64,000 nucleotides of DNA from Saccharibacter sp. 17.LH.SD (GTDB taxonomy: Bacteria; Pseudomonadota; Alphaproteobacteria; Acetobacterales; Acetobacteraceae), in contig NZ_WVHO01000009.1 of assembly GCF_009834805.1 (NCBI RefSeq), positions 126,501 to 190,500 of the forward strand, written 5' to 3'. Positions 63,209 to 64,000 of the stretch are shown in pieces. A program made the translations under genes and the position numbers. How positions within the stretch are numbered: the first letter of the stretch is position 1; every line of letters starts with the position of its first letter. The notes below the pieces were generated by a model. It was not told the DNA's origin. It worked only from the letters and a program-made list of their open reading frames with translations, and did no database searches.

Positions 63209-64000
63209 ATGAAGTCGATCAATACCATCCGTTTTTCTGGGCGAGATGTGTTGCCCCTGATCGAAGGGGGTAAGGGTGTTTCTGTCTCTACGGGGATTTC
63301 TGCCGGTCATTGGGCTGCAGCAGGCGGTATAGGGACAATTTCTGCTGTTAATGCAGATAGTTATGACCAAGAGGGAAACCTCATAGCGCAAGTTTATCAC
63401 GGCCGGACGCGCCGTGATAAACAGGAAGAGCTCATACGCTACGCGATTGACGGTGGGATTGCTCAGGCGCGTATAGCGCATGAAATAGCCGGTGGTCGTG
63501 GGCGCATCCACGCGAATTTTATGTGGGAAATGGGGGCCGCTGAGCAGGTCATTACAGGCATTCTAGAAGGGGCTCCAGGGCTCATTCAGGGGCTGACATG
63601 TGGCGCTGGTATGCCTTATAGGCTTTCCGAGATTGCGGCTCGTTTTGGAGTTCATTACTACCCGATTGTTTCTTCTGCACGGGCTTTTAACGCCCTATGG
63701 CGGCGCTCTTACTCGCGTACAGCAGAGTTGTTAGGCGGTGTCGTTTATGAAGATCCGTGGAGAGCAGGCGGGCATAATGGCCTTTCCAACACAGAAGATC
63801 CTCTGAAACCTGAGCAGCCTTATCATCGTGTTGTAGAGCTCCGAAAAGTTATGAATCGGTATGGGTTGGACCATGTGCCGATTATCATGGCCGGTGGGGT
63901 TTGGCATTTGGAAGAATGGTCGGACTGGTTGGATAATCCAGATATCGGCTTAATTGCTTTTCAATTCGGAACACGACCACTCTTAACGCAGGAAAGTCCG
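63209..64000 (+). CDS. Nitronate monooxygenase-family flavoprotein, 3' end cut by window
   Basis: The frame is open from ATG 63209 to the window end (264 codons). It begins INTIRFSGRDVLPLIEGGKGVSVSTGISAGHWAAAGGIGTISAVNADSYD, then EGAPGLIQGLTCGAGMPYRLSEIAARFGVHYYPIVSSARAFNALWRR and GGVVYEDPWRAGGHNGLSN. This is the alphaproteobacterial branch of the NMO/2-nitropropane dioxygenase TIM-barrel FMN family; the GGHNG loop is the phosphate-binding site. Members oxidise nitronates or act as flavin-dependent oxidoreductases; the physiological substrate is unknown. The ribosome site is weak. It has its own transcription unit after the pnp terminator. Confidence 0.88.
   Translation, partial: MKSINTIRFSGRDVLPLIEGGKGVSVSTGISAGHWAAAGGIGTISAVNADSYDQEGNLIAQVYHGRTRRDKQEELIRYAIDGGIAQARIAHEIAGGRGRIHANFMWEMGAAEQVITGILEGAPGLIQGLTCGAGMPYRLSEIAARFGVHYYPIVSSARAFNALWRRSYSRTAELLGGVVYEDPWRAGGHNGLSNTEDPLKPEQPYHRVVELRKVMNRYGLDHVPIIMAGGVWHLEEWSDWLDNPDIGLIAFQFGTRPLLTQESP

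Noticed and set aside
62858-63511. 217-codon open frame on the minus strand
   Set aside because: Antisense to the S1 domain of pnp and to the nitronate monooxygenase gene, both clear family members.

Overview
This window is an ordinary chromosomal stretch of an alphaproteobacterium, most likely an acetic acid bacterium (Acetobacteraceae). The basis is hopanoid genes (hpnH and an hpnM/mlaC-like gene), a single-cysteine DksA, an rluD-rpoH pair, aroQ-accB-accC, and a rimP-nusA-ylxR-infB-rbfA-truB-rpsO-pnp block. The moderate GC content and compact layout suggest one of the smaller-genome, sugar-habitat lineages, but that is inference. I see no IS element, prophage, CRISPR array, rRNA operon or replication origin.

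Layout. 0-9.3 kb: divergent hpnM/hpnH, a CorC/HlyC-type membrane protein, dksA, tRNA-Thr, an ArsC-like reductase, an amino acid permease, a membrane-anchored protein resembling a degenerate exonuclease VII large subunit, then a glycosyltransferase and a lipoprotein on the minus strand. 9.3-16.8 kb: gap-pgk, rpoH, rluD, a small membrane protein, an ArsR-type repressor divergent from an Old Yellow Enzyme reductase with a palindromic operator, and rlmB. 16.8-28 kb: tRNA-Tyr, dinB, a large glycosyltransferase, an aldo/keto reductase, parE, two exported proteins, an OmpA-like porin, a DUF1491 protein and an S41 protease. 28-39.6 kb: topA, dprA, plsY, a dihydroorotase-like gene lacking the HxH motif, pyrB and gltX on the minus strand, then comEC and nth. 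39.6-52.8 kb: an MsbA-like ABC exporter, an LpxO-like hydroxylase, a YihY/BrkB protein, rlpA, aroQ-accB-accC, ccmA-ccmB, a polar amino acid ABC transporter with its binding protein fused to the permease, and a two-gene unit with a membrane-anchored Clp/Hsp100-type AAA+ ATPase. 52.8-64 kb: the translation and RNA-metabolism block from rimP to pnp, then a nitronate monooxygenase-family gene cut by the window end.

Most of the content is housekeeping: glycolysis, pyrimidine, fatty acid and aromatic precursor synthesis, DNA topology, translation and RNA turnover, and cytochrome c maturation. The points most worth a second look are the Rho-independent terminator directly before rimP-nusA, the promoter/operator overlap at the ArsR/OYE locus, the catalytically doubtful dihydroorotase, the ExoVII-like membrane protein, the membrane Hsp100 with its unknown partner, a possible frameshifted start of the amino acid ABC ATPase, and several well-formed intergenic stem-loops. 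I found no clearly new multi-gene system; the membrane-AAA+ pair is the nearest candidate.
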